Assembly: GCA_013396915.1 (NCBI GenBank)
Contig: VWZL01003416.1
Span: forward strand, 9,269-73,268
DNA from: Stercorarius parasiticus
Lineage: Eukaryota; Chordata; Aves; Charadriiformes; Stercorariidae
DNA: 64,000 bases
Direction: 5' to 3'
This document shows, piece by piece, positions 23,695 to 36,500 of this stretch (the stretch's first letter is position 1; each line of letters starts with the position of its first letter). The notes beneath the pieces are model-generated. The model saw only the letters and a list, made by a program, of their open reading frames with translations, was not told the DNA's origin and did not search any database. Position numbers and translations under genes: made by a program.

Positions 23695-25206
23695 GGGTGG
23701 GTGTGTGTGACAAAACGCACCCCGCCCTGATGGGGACCTGGTGAAGAACACAAGTATCCGCTGTGCCTCTGACAGCACTTCAGAAGAAGAACCGAATCCA
23801 AACTCATTCCTTGTCCGGAGTGACAAAAGCAGCATGAAGCGGGCATTAAAATAACCTTAATAACCTTCTTTTTTGTGCTGCCTGGGGTTTCCTTTGGGCA
23901 CTCCTTTTCGTGGCGTCCTGGGTTTCTTCCCTGCTCCCTGTTTTCGGTGTGAAGATCGCAATTAAAGTCACTGTGCAGTGGTGGCCCGTGCCAGCGCGGT
24001 GGCTTGGATGGTGTCCTCTGCTGGGGATGGCCGTGTCCTTCTAAGTGCCCCAAGATAGCTCAGGAGCATGAGAATAGCAAACGCGGGAGATGCACAGTTT
24101 TCGCTGGCCTCTTGCCAACAAAGAGTAACCGTCGTCTGTGGCCACGCTGTGCACAAAAAGGATGCGACGTTACACCTGAGCCCACAAAAGGTGAATTTTA
24201 GATTTTTTTTTTCCCCCCCTCCAGGACACTCCCGCTGGCCCTGAACACGCACCAGCAGGGCGCTGGTCCTGCCTCTGCTGTGCACCATCCCTCTTTTTTA
24301 AAGCCATCTCTGTGCTGCAGGCCAGGGAGGAACACAGAGCAGTTAACCCAGCCTGGCAGAGGAGAAGAGCCCGTTCCGCTCCCCAAGAGGCTCAGGCGCA
24401 GCAGCGAGTTATTGCTTGCTCTGACAGCATTAGCTCTTTACCTGCAGAGCTGTTGGATCAAAGGAAATTTAAATTATTCCTAAAAGCTCTTCTAAGGCTT
24501 CCCCTAGCACGGAAAAGCCTCTCAGCTGGCACAGAGGATGGAGCTGGCTCCATAGCAAACCCCTGCAGGGCAGGGATGTGCGGGGACAAGACGGGGATGA
24601 GAGAGCCGGGGAGCGGGCGCCGAGGGCTGAGCACCCAGCAGTCAGGGTGACAAGTCACAGAGCCTACGCGGTGTCACACGCGGGAGGCAGCAAGGGAGCA
24701 GCAGAGTTAATTAATCCAGCCAATGCATTCAAAGGGGAAAGCACTTCTCTTGCTAATATCATGGATCAAATGCGCTGTGCAGGGCTTTCAGAGGGCGCAC
24801 GTTAAATATCCCGCCAGCACAGTAGTTCTGCCAGTTCCTATCACATTTTCTGCTTTATAATGAGGAAATCTGTTAGTATTCAAGTACGCAGTTTAAGTTT
24901 TAAAGGCCACCCACTGTACTTACATGCTATATGACAAACTGCGTAAGCATACCTGTTCCAATTTATTCTTCTCGTATTTTTAGTGAAATATGGTTTCAAT
25001 GACTTCGTCTTCCCTGTAAAAAAAAAAAACCCACATTTTTCTTTAATAAGTTCATGACATTCAAGCTACTAATTTTCTTTACCATCACATCCCTTTTTGG
25101 ACACAGAATAAAGGATATTGAATATAAAAAATAAGAGGTTTTTTTCCCCCAAGTTGGAAATGAAGAAATACAAAAGTACTGAGCTCTTAAGTTTTAAAGT
25201 TTTGGG

Positions 25207-25223
25207 TTTTTTTTTTTTTTTTT
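25207..25223. repeat. Poly-T tract (T17)
   Basis: An uninterrupted run of 17 T. It is followed by AAAAATA and lies in AT-rich sequence. No attached retroposed sequence was recognised on either side. Confidence 0.9.
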
Positions 25224-28200
25224 AAAAATATCTCTCAGCAGGTCAGAAGAGTGATAAAATGCTTTTGTCTCCATTTCAGTGGGAGGCGAGTTTTGCCTTC
25301 GGCGTACTGAGCATCGCGGGCGCCTCAGTGCAATTTGCTGCTGCCATTGCGTCTCTTCTCCCTGGCCCACGCTGCAGCTCCTCGCTTGCTGGGATCACTG
25401 GGACCAGCTACCCGGGTCAGGCAGCCTGTTCCCCTTTCCCTACGCTGACTTCCCAAACCCCTGCAGAGACCCATCACGTCACAAGTGGTACCACCTCACC
25501 CTGCAAATACCAGACGTGGGCTCGAGTTTGGCCATATTCTGTGCATCTTCGGGTTTTTGTGATGACTTTTGTGAGACTGCTCCAGTTTGGACATTTAAAC
25601 ATGAGCATCGGTCACGGCGGAGAGGGTGGATTGCCATCTGTAATGCCATTAACAGCAGCCAGGAGGGTGGCGTGGCTGCGCAAGGACAGGCAGAGCCTGA
25701 ACGCACCCACATCAGGATCAGTAGTGCCCCTGAAGCCATGTGCATCACTCCACTAAATCACTTTATAAACCACTAATTTGGCCCTTCATACCCATTACAT
25801 CCCAGTGCCGTTTCAACTAAAGTGACACACCTTCAGCATACATAGCCTGGGCCTCTGAATTTAAAGGCTGGGCAAATTTTTATGGACGTTACACAATTTG
25901 CTTTTGACATTACAGAGAGCAGAACCTGAATATTTGCCTTTCTGCTCTTCCTTACGACTGCACTGCCATTAATGGACAGAGCTGTTAAAACCTGTGCAGA
26001 CGTAGATCTGTTACCTGAACAGCAAAAGAGGTGCGAAAAACCGCCGCCATCCAGCACATCGCATCTCTGCTCCAGGTAGAGCCTTAGGCAGCAGCACCTC
26101 GGCAGTGTGGGAGGGCGAGAGGTGAGGGCAGGAGGAGGAATAGGGCTTTGGGTTCAAGGAACCACCACTCCTGACCAGCTCCCGTATGAGGCACAGCATC
26201 GATTTCCAGCCCTGACGTACCTCCAGCCCACACACCTTGGAGGACTCGCTGCTGGTTCAGATATTCGCAAGTTTTGCCGTGATGAGAAAAATCTCACCTT
26301 CTGCACATCCAATCCCCTGGGGTTTTTTTTTCTTCCCTTTAACCTTTGTTTGGAGCCAGTCTCACATCCCTGAAAAATAACAGTGTTTCCATGACAACAG
26401 CCCAGCAGTGGACTCCTCCGGGGCATCTGAAGACTCAAAACACGGCCAGTGCTTCCTCCTGCTTCAGCATCACACCCTGTGGTACCACAGCCCCATCCTC
26501 TCGCCTCTCCCTCCTCTCCTGCTGGAGCAGCCTGCAAAATACTTTGGGCAGAGCTCTGTCTGCTTTGGCATCACTGGCCTTCGCTGCATGATAAGTCCCG
26601 CTGCACAAGTGATGTACGAGCGGGCATCAGACCATGGGACCCGCTTATAGGGCAGGAGAAAAGCCAAGAGAGTCTGCAGTCTAAAGAACTGGACAGCTGT
26701 CGGATTTTGTAATTCTCTAAGCTCTTTATGTAAGATTCATAATTTTCACGTCCTCTGTGGTATTTTACAGAGGAGATGAAGCGATCCTTTGTTATCTACA
26801 ATCACTGCTTTGCTCCCAATACGCAGCATTTCTCCTGCCCCGCTTCAGCTAAAGCCCTGCCACTGGTGAACCCTCAGGTCCCGACCCAGCAAAGCACATG
26901 CAGGGCCCCGTTGAGGCCAGAAGCATCCCCAGAAGATCCTCTCCTCCAGCAGGGCAGGACACCAGCCCCTTGCAGGATCAGGCCCTGCTTGCCCAAACGT
27001 TTTCTCCCACAGGCGGCACAGCCGGTACCTTGCCCAGAGACCAGCTCCAGCTGAGTGCCCAATTGATCCATTGCTCTTGAGATGGATCCAAAACCCCATC
27101 CCTTCCCCACAGCACTTCTGTCTGCCCTCAGACCAAGATTTATGAGGGTTATCCATGGATGTGGCGGCAAGAAAAAGTCCAAAAGCTTTTGTTGCTGTGC
27201 CGCAAGCAGCACTAGACCAGCAAAATGCTCTTTGCATACCTGATCCTCGCTGAAGGGTTACGAGCAGGACACCCAAACGCAGACAGCAGCAGGCTCTGAA
27301 GCGGGACCCGAGGAGGCAGTGTGGCTGCGTGCCAGCCTGACAATGGGGTTCCGTTTAACAAGCGCAGATTTAAGTGTGGAAATCAAATATGAAACAGTCG
27401 TAGCCAGCATTGTCTGCATTCTTGGAGTGGCACTGAACTAGCAGAAAGAAAAGAACTGAGACACTGGCCCAGACATGCTCCAGCTGTCTGCGACTACCTC
27501 TTCCCTCCTCCACTGAATGTAACTATTCATCTTGTTTTCATTTCATTATTGGATGTTATTTTTGCAACCTGGGAAAAGAATAAAAAAGGAGGGGGGAAGT
27601 AGTCCTTAAAATGCTTTTGGGTTTATTTTTAAGAACAAGACCATTTCTTTCCTTTTTATCAGAGATAAAGTACAGACTTTTAAAAGTGCCTGAGACGTAT
27701 GGTATTATTAGTTAAGCATTTGTTTCTCAAATATGGTCCTTTATCTCAGAGGCAGCAGCATTTGTGTTGCTGTGGTTATTCACGTAAGTCGGACTCATTT
27801 AGCACTGAGCAACATGCAATTAAATAGCCATATAAAACACCCACAGGGTGAGCAACAGCTGCCTACAGGTCACCTTAAGTTTCATGCACTCACTTGCCAA
27901 ACGTTTCAGCTCTAGCCGTACACATCCTCAATTGCACGTGGGAGCAGGGCAGGCCCTTTCCTCCCTCACCGTGGGCAGGTAAACAGGAGGCACTCCTTCA
28001 CCGGGCAGAGCGCAAAGCGAGCTTTTAATGAGTTGGTTAAAAGCCTGATGCTGCAGATGGCTATTAACAGGAATGCTCCTCAACCCACCGCAGGGTCAGC
28101 CCTTCCCCAGCAGCCCTTCCCTCTTCTGCCTTCCCCTCAAGAGCACGGCTTATCCATTTTTAATGTTAAAAAGAATTCACATCCCAGATCTGGCGATAAT

Positions 28201-28455
28201 TTATTTTCCCCTCTCTTTACGCCAGTTTTGCTCGACGGGGAGATGCCAGCACGCACCGCCCATCCCCATCCCCCCCCCCCCAGCTGGGGACACCCCACCC
28301 TATGAAAAAGTCAAACACTTGCCAAACGGAGGGCCAGGGTTATATAGTTTCCCCACGGAGCGCAGTGGGAATTCTCAGTTTGTGCTGGATTTCTCTGGAA
28401 AAATCTTCCCTCTGTTTTAATGCTGACACACTTCAGCGCAGCAAAAATATTTTCA

Positions 28456-28674
28456 ATGGCACTTCAAGGGAAAAAAGCAGGATTCAGAGTGTTGCTCACC
28501 ATTTTCATCATCTTCCTCTTCGGGACAAAGGCATATACGCTGACCCAGGAGCTCTCTTCATATCAGCTTTTCTACACCTCTGCAGTATTCCTGGCAGGAG
28601 AAGGTCAGATAGGCTTTAATGTGAGCTGTCATCTCTCCAAACATTTTCTTGTAACATTCAAAGCAGGTCTATAA
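28456..28674 (+). other. Short open frame with signal-peptide-like N-terminus
   Basis: From the ATG at 28456 the frame runs about 72 codons to a stop at 28672-28674, and an in-frame ATG lies upstream at 28420. The N-terminus has a basic stretch (MALQGKKAGFR), a hydrophobic core (VLLTIFIIFLF) and a polar region after GTKAY, the layout of a secretory signal peptide. The start context is poor (T at -3). Codon usage is not distinctive, and no good donor follows. Short hydrophobic frames arise often by chance in AT/T-rich DNA. Confidence 0.12.
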
Positions 28675-30576
28675 TTCTAAATTTGGGTATTTTAAGCTCC
28701 AACTAAGATTTCTGAAGTTCACACGCAATAGCTGCTCCCTGCATGCAGATCGTTGCTTCCTAATGAACGGCATCACTCTAAGGATTTGTGTGGAGAAGTT
28801 TTAACCTTATTTCTATCTTGTTCCAGCCAGTTCCGCAAGGCGAGAGCCCTTCCAACCTTCTACTCCAGCATGGTCCTCCCCTGGGCTGGCCGGACCTGAG
28901 CACGGCACCCACCAGCAGTACTGGAGACACCAAGCATGGCAACGGGCTCCCCAAGGCACCGAGCCAACCCTGCCAGGCAATCTGGGGGCCTGAATAAGTT
29001 TTAAAGCAGACCAGAAGATGGGAAAGAACTTTTGGAATGTTTCTTGAAATTGTGTTCTTTCCATTTCATGGCATTCAAGTTAGATCATTTCCTTTTTCAT
29101 CCTGACTTTTTTTACCTTTTAGTACTTTTAAACTTTTTTTTAAGTGAAAATTAATTCTCATACTAGAATCTAACTTCCGTTCATTAAGGATAAGAGATGA
29201 TCATTTCAAGCAATGAGTTCCTCCAAATCCAGAAACCCCAAACATATGCTCACCACCAAGCTCATGAGCAACTCCATTTACCTTAATGCATGTGCTTATC
29301 TCTAAGCATGTGCTTAAGTGGTTTGTTGGCAAAAGCTAGAGTGCTTATCCCTTTCCAGATGACCCTATTTAATATTTACCAGTATTCATCGGCTCAATAA
29401 CTATAAACACCAGAAAAACCCCCACCCCAAAACATTGAATGAGCTCTATACAGAGCTTTTCCAAATCTGATTTCTAGATTAGCCAGGAGGGTCAAATTGT
29501 TCCACGCTCAAGGGCTGACCCCAAAGCCACGGGAATCAGTGGAAGGGTGTTGACCAATTACACGGGTTTAGGGATGGGATCCCCCATGAGCAGAAACACC
29601 TTTCTGGTTTTGGCACCGTAACTAATAAGGATAACAAAGGCTCTACGCTGACGTTAAGAAAATTTGTTTTATGTATTGACATCCTGTTAACCTCCAGCGC
29701 ACTTAAAGGAAGCTGTTAATTTAATGATTGCGTCAGAGAGATACGGCAGAACATGTATTGCTGAGCAACGAAGGAAACGTCCAAGCCTAATGTCAGTGTT
29801 AACACCTGCACAGGACAGCGCGGACTGCAGGGCACTCTGAACAGAGCATAAATGTAAAGAATCTGCCCTCGACAAGGAGCAAATTTTCAAATCAAAGCGG
29901 TAGTAGCTGATACAGGCTCCAGATACAGGCTTTGGTATCTGCTTCCACCGTGAAAGCTGTCCTTCAGCAGCAAAGCCTCTCTGGATCCGACCTGTCCTTC
30001 CAGTTGGATTTGATGCAAAATGGATGGATCAATCCTCACCTACCACTTGGGTAAGAGGCTGCACACAGGGTCTTATCTCCCCCTGTTGTTAATGGATCTC
30101 AGCAGCCCTCAAGAACCATAAAAGTTTATTTTGCTATTAAGTCTGAGCGGTGCCGTGATTTCACTGCAATTAAATTTGCCTGTGGGTGGCATCCATTTCA
30201 CTGAGACACCGAACTTACATCGGGCGTATATGCAAAGGTAAAAGCAGAAAGTAATGGTAAGACACTTCTCTAAAACGAGATGCTTGGCCTAAAAATATAG
30301 AAGGCTGTAAAAGCCCTGACTCAACGAAATACTTCAGCACGTACCTAGCAGCAGACAGGCAGACGATGCTGTTGCACTCTGCCTGACACGAGTGCTGTAA
30401 CTAGCATTATGATAGTCAGGATTCATTGCAAGTTGGATGGGATCTGAATGACGCCTGTGCCGTAAAACCACGTTTTTTAAATCTGTGAATGCCAGTACAT
30501 CACTTCAAGTGATGAAGCTACAGTCTTTCCATTGCCTGCTCAGACACTGGCTTATAGTTATAAGGTTAAATATAGC

Positions 30577-30592
30577 TATATATATATATATA
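30577..30592. repeat. (TA)8 microsatellite within a small inverted repeat
   Basis: Eight TA units are flanked by AGGTTA on the left and TAACCT on the right, so the block could extrude as a cruciform. This is a simple repeat only. Confidence 0.88.
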
Positions 30593-33500
30593 ACCTATAG
30601 TTACCCAGAAAACACCTTAGTTTATGAAAGCAAAGTAGAAAGATTATTTGGGCTGTTGCATTACTTCTAAGAAGAAAACTTTTATCTTTGTGTGTCAGGC
30701 TGGCACTCACACTGAAGTCCCAGCACACTGACCCACGTTCGATGCTTCTACAGATCTGAGCACTGACCTTCCAGGGGTGAGACCACGGACTTGTGTCCTT
30801 GACTCCTGCAACTCACAGCATTGCTCCAAACATCATTCCTGATTGTGGGTCACTCTTGACTTTGACTCATTTTCTGTTCGACAGCCCACCACCTCCGTTC
30901 ACCCAGTCTCCCCATGTGTCTCCTGCACAGTTCTTTCCTGGACTCTACTCCACAATCTTCATTCAACCTGTGGCTCAGGGTCAGCATAATCCCGCAACCC
31001 TTTGTCCTGCTGCTTACACTTTTCATCCACTAGCTCCTAACGAGAAATGGAAAGGAAAATTCCTTGCAGCTTCAGCCAACCTAACCTCCCAAGGTCTTTC
31101 TGCCCAGAGAGAGACAATAACCATGGTTCAAGCCAAGATACTATCTCTTCCAGACGAGGGAAGTCTGGCAACCCTGATAGCTAATGACCTGCGTAAGCCT
31201 GTGTTACAATTTCACTTTCCATAATTCAACTACAGTTTAGAAACTGTGTGGAAGTGCTATACAGTATTTATGGAAACATTAAGGTTACTTAGATTTTTGG
31301 AAACAGTAATGCTGTTTTTCAGTGGTCTTGATTAACCACAGTCTTGAACTATCACATTCGTGTGATAAAGCTTAGAGGTGCTTAGAGACATTTCTACCAA
31401 AATAGAAAGGAAGAATTTGTGAGGCATCTCAGAAAACAAAAATCACTCCCGGGCACAGGTTCCTCCTCTCATCTGGCCTCAGTCGGTGCAGGTGTCCATC
31501 TGCAGGCAGCGCAGACAGCAGAATTAAAACCTAAACCTATAATCATTAGTCAGGCAAAATTACAGTGGGTGACGGTGTGCTCAGCTGAACCGCGTGCTTT
31601 ATGGCAGGTAATCAGCACCCTCCTGCCCGATAACCTTTTTAATCTTTCGGGTTTCTAGTCAGCAGTTCTGCTCGTGTGGGCAGCAAGCGTTCAAAAGCTA
31701 TTTTCTCTGTAAGCGTTATAATTTCTATTTCAGTTCAGCACACTTCCTTATTGAACTGTCATTGCCCACAAATTGAGTTCTCCGAGTAATTAATACTGCG
31801 GGGGTTCTAATGAAGATGCCATGTGAGATTTTGCTCCAGTAGCTCCAGGTGACATCACTAATCTGCCACCCTTCTCCAGCTCTTCAAAAATATGATGCCT
31901 CCTTAGCAGGACAAACCAGGATTTAAACTGTGCTACAGCACTGACACACAGGTTAGTCTGCTTGTTTGACAAAATAACTTTAGCACTAGATGTGTAATTC
32001 TAGACAATGAAATCCTCTGTTTATCAAGTCAGGAGGAAATCAATAGCAGCAGCACCCCAGCTTTCCACAGGCTGCCCTCGTGTCCCTGGGTGGTGTTTGC
32101 TTTAGATGGTTTTTCATGGATGCCTTGCCACCGCTGTCACCCATGCAGCTCCACTGCTGGTAGGCAACCAGGAAAGCAAAAATGAAGCGCTGTCAACTCG
32201 CGCTTTGACCAGAACAAAGGAGATTGACCAGCCTACTAAAATATCCCGGCTGTTCTACGTCTCTAAGCAGCAGAGCGGGAAGGGGGATAACAGCGTGAGA
32301 TCTTTGGAAGGGAAGGACTGGACCCAACTGCCCTGACACGTGTTCAGTGCAGAAGCCTGACTTGAGACCACTTGCTCCTCGCACAGATGGAGAGGTTTAA
32401 TTCTGATAATACATCATGTAAATAAGCGAAGCCAAATAATCCTCATACAGGAAAAACACTAAGGAAGCTGTGGTTACCAAATATGCAGCGCTTACAGATT
32501 TTACTGAGGGCTTGGAAACGTGGGCTCAACAACCCAGCAGTTAAGGGACATTTTCAAGCGTGTGGAGTGCAATTGTGTTTCTTTGTGCACGGGGAGGTTA
32601 CAGGAGTTCACATTCCCCAACCCCGGCTCAGAGGAGGTTCTGGATGTGCCCTTCCACCACCACACCACGCTGCCCGCAGCGCTCCGTCCCCGGCAAACCC
32701 CAACGCCGCCATCCAACTTCAAACTTTTGCGTTCGACTCACCTCAGGAAACATCCGACATTAATCCTACCGTGCAGGTACTAATAACAGAGAAGAAAACA
32801 TCATTGAGGCCCCCATCAACCCTTTCCTCCCCAGGACACCTGATTTATTATCGACAAAGTGCTTCCTGCTTTGTCTTTACATCCGACGACTGCAAATGCC
32901 CGGCAGAAATAAGGAGCAGTTCATCTCCTCATCTTTTACCTTCAGGGCAGTTTAGGTTAAAGTCAAACCACATGAAAGGAGACGGCGTTTGCCTGCTTTT
33001 AACAGCTCTACAAAAATTGCCTTTTTATCATATTGGATAGCAATTTTTGTAACCGGCTCCGATAATTAATTGGAAACTAATCCAAGAACAAATAAGTGAG
33101 CATGCCGCAAACCGTATATGGAAGAAAGACTACAGAAAAATTTCAAGAAAAAAATTTTGCTGGCAAACATCAAAGAAAAGTAAAGGCATCAGTTAATAGT
33201 CATATTTTCTTAAAACAAGAAGCCCGCCCTTTGAAGGCAACAGCTAATGACTAAGAATCTGATGAAGCTGATGCTTGTAAGGTTCCTTTGAAACAAGGTG
33301 TACACCCTCAGAAAGAAAATTATTTCAAAACACTGGCATTATTATGCATGTCTTCTGAAAAGTCTTTTAGTTACAGTAACCTCTATTGCGTGAATAGCCT
33401 TCAAGGAGAAAAGCCTATTCCACCGATTAAATAAACAATCCGATTGCAAAGCTGGTATAACATCTTCTTTTTCCTGCGAGTTACCAGCTGTGAGATTTAC

Positions 33501-36500
33501 CTCAATCCTACTGAAATCTTCTACTTTCACTTCAGCTGAGCTAATGATTTGCCCATTTATAGAAGCTGGGACCCAGCAGAGAACTAAGATGCCCACATAG
33601 CTGCTGCCAGAGTGCCTGGCCGTTAGGTGTCTGCCTCCCACGGTGAATTCCCATCCACACCAGTAACGCTAAGCTACTGGAGTCTCCATACATAGCAGAA
33701 GTCATGTACTCCATAGCAGGCCCAAAGCCCCAGATGTTGAGCTAGGCAACAGACAGATGCAAGAACAAAGGAGGAGAAAGCAGGTACAGGGTGGAAGAGT
33801 TTGAAATCCTGGCTCTTTTCAGGGTTTTAAGACCTGGACTGAGGCTTTAGGGTGGCACCGGGTGGGTGCTTACAGCTGCTCTTAGGGAGGGCTAAGTACA
33901 TCTTAACTCTTCTTTTAACTCCTGACTGCCAGGGGAGGGACTGATGACGCCAAGGTTTGCCACAGGCTAGAGGCTAAAGCCAAGAGACTGAGAAACACAA
34001 GTATTATGCCCTCAGTTTCTTGGAGGGGGAGGGTACCAGCAGCAGAATTCTGTTTACAGAGTAGGGAGGAAAGGCTATTTTGGGACATGGGTACCTCTGT
34101 CCTCATTGGAAAGCTCCCCTCAGGCTCAGTAATGACTGTCTTCAGCACAAGAATGGTGCAAGGTGAGAAGTTTACACCTTGAACTGTGTCAGGGCTCTTA
34201 TCACAAGATGCCTGGTGGCAAGCCAAAACAAGAGCCGTAAGTAAAATTAGCTCTTACGTGGGAGGACTACCTCAAGGCCCATCTCAGAGGGCTTAAATAG
34301 ATCCTTACGGGGTCGCTTTGAAAGGGAAGGAGACACACAGAAGCTTTCCACGATATCAACATCGGCTATTGCCTTGCTGATGGTATTCCCTGTCTGGGTT
34401 GGGATTTTGCCCTGTGGAACTAACCCAATATGTCTTTTTTCCTACACGCAGCCCAATAAGCCCTCAGTAATTCCATTTCTACCCACGATTCAGATGTGCC
34501 GACCCCCGAAGGGATCCACCTCCTGGCTGACTGGAGGCACGTGGGAACTGATCTCATGAAGCTCTAGGAAAATTCCTCAGGCTGGAATGTCTGCCCTGGT
34601 TGAACTTACAGTTAACGTCAGCAGATGTGTCCTAGCTACCTTTTATAACCAGAATATAATTACACAGAATGGTTTCTTCAGTGCAAAGCCAGTTTAATGA
34701 TTTCTGCCACAGTCCACAGCCACCTGGGCTGGTGGCACCAATACGGAAATGCTCCGGTCTGCGAAAATCCTCAGGAAAAAGAGCCTCAAAACAAGGGTGG
34801 TGGAAGGTAGCACAGTTTAACTTGGATTACCTCACTGACTGGTAAAATTCCTGAAACAGTTACGTGATGGAATGGGAAAATATCAAACATAGCTGAAGCA
34901 CACGTAGAGACGGGCAGTTCTTAAGTAACTGGATAAATGGGTGCATGCAATAACTTCCCGACAAGTCTGCCGGTTCTAGGACTAAATACCACCTCTTGGT
35001 CCAAATCAGAAGCTGCCCCTTTGTCTTAGCCTTTCCCCTCTGTTTCCACCCCAGCACTGGTGTCCAAGGGTGAGGTGTCATGAGGTACCTGGGTAACATT
35101 AACAGCTCAGTGTCACCGAAAGACGCAGTGCCGGTCCCAGCCAAATATTCCTACTAATTTCCTTGCACCTTGCCTGTCTGACCCCTTGGCAAGATGATTC
35201 AGCTCGCTAAACCATCCAAACTATTCATCCCTGTGCTTTGGGAGGGCTCCCACCCTGCCCACGCTCCAAGCTGCAGGGCAAAGGTATGTGACACGCGTAC
35301 AGCCCATGGAGTGGCTCCAAAACAAACGCAGCTTGGCTAGCACACAAAATATAAAAAGCTAGACAAATAATACATACCTCTAGCACATTTTCCTACCTTT
35401 GGGGGATTAAAATCCCTCCCTGCACGTCTAGCCCTCTGCTCTGAAGCTTGTACCTCCCTGTGTAGGCAGGAGATCCCTGTAAAAAAGGAATATTTTATTA
35501 CAAAAGCATTCTTGTCTCTTCCTCCCTCACCTACCAGCTTCTCTTGATAAGATCACACACACCCCCCACACATTTTTTCCCCCCTTTCCTAAAAATACTT
35601 GGGAGAAACCCCCTTTTTCTTTTCAAAAATCAGCCTCCCAACCCTTTTGCCAGTGAGGTTCGATGAGAAGCACCAGGCGATGCCCAGCCCCTCAGACAGC
35701 CTCCAACACTGCCCCTGGGTACCCCACCTGGGCAAACCACCAAAGTTTAGTGATGCTTTTTGTTACCGCTGTGCTCGGTGCAGATGTTTCTCACCTCTTT
35801 ATATTTCCAGGGAGGGCAAAGACAGCAGAAAAAAAGCAAAGCTCAGATCCCAAATGGAATTTAAGCTTGACACTGCTGCAGATACCCCTGTGCCTGAGCT
35901 TTGCCAAATGAGACTTCCCAACTCACCACAGCTTATTGCCCAACAGGAGGCTCATACCAGAAAACCTACCCCAAATTTGCTTTCGTTCTGTAGAGTGTGC
36001 CATCATCATCCTTCTTCCCAAGTTGGGGGGAGGGCGTTTGGTGGGGATGTGCTAAGTCTCACACTTATTGCTGTTATTGTGTGGCTTCCCCTTTCTCTCA
36101 CAGCTACTAAGCTCAGGAAGCCTTACATTCAGATAATAAATATTATGGACTGATTGCAGTCAAATATAGCAGAGTATTAGAAAAAGTCTCAGATAAACCT
36201 CCAGTGTCAGACATCTGTACTCACTGGGGGCCATTGAGAAAGACAGGCTTAGAAGAAGTGAGTAGAAGAGATGAATATATTGGATTTTATTAGTCTACAT
36301 GTACCAAGAAGGCACCAAAATACTGATTTCATGAGGCCATATAAAAGCAGACGTGCAGAGACAGCTGTGTTGAAGGATTCCCACAGATAGTTAGACAAAT
36401 ACCTTGTAAAAATACCAGCAATAAAATACAAGCTAAATGGCAGCATTGATACACGGTGCTCACATCATTAAATAACAGTGCCATGAGGTTAGCGGTAAAG

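Noticed and set aside
32483..33040. 185-codon plus-strand frame
   Set aside because: Two other plus frames are open over part of it, and the translation has no recognisable features.
35599..36153. 184-codon plus-strand frame
   Set aside because: Codon use and residue mix look random. No motif or splice support.
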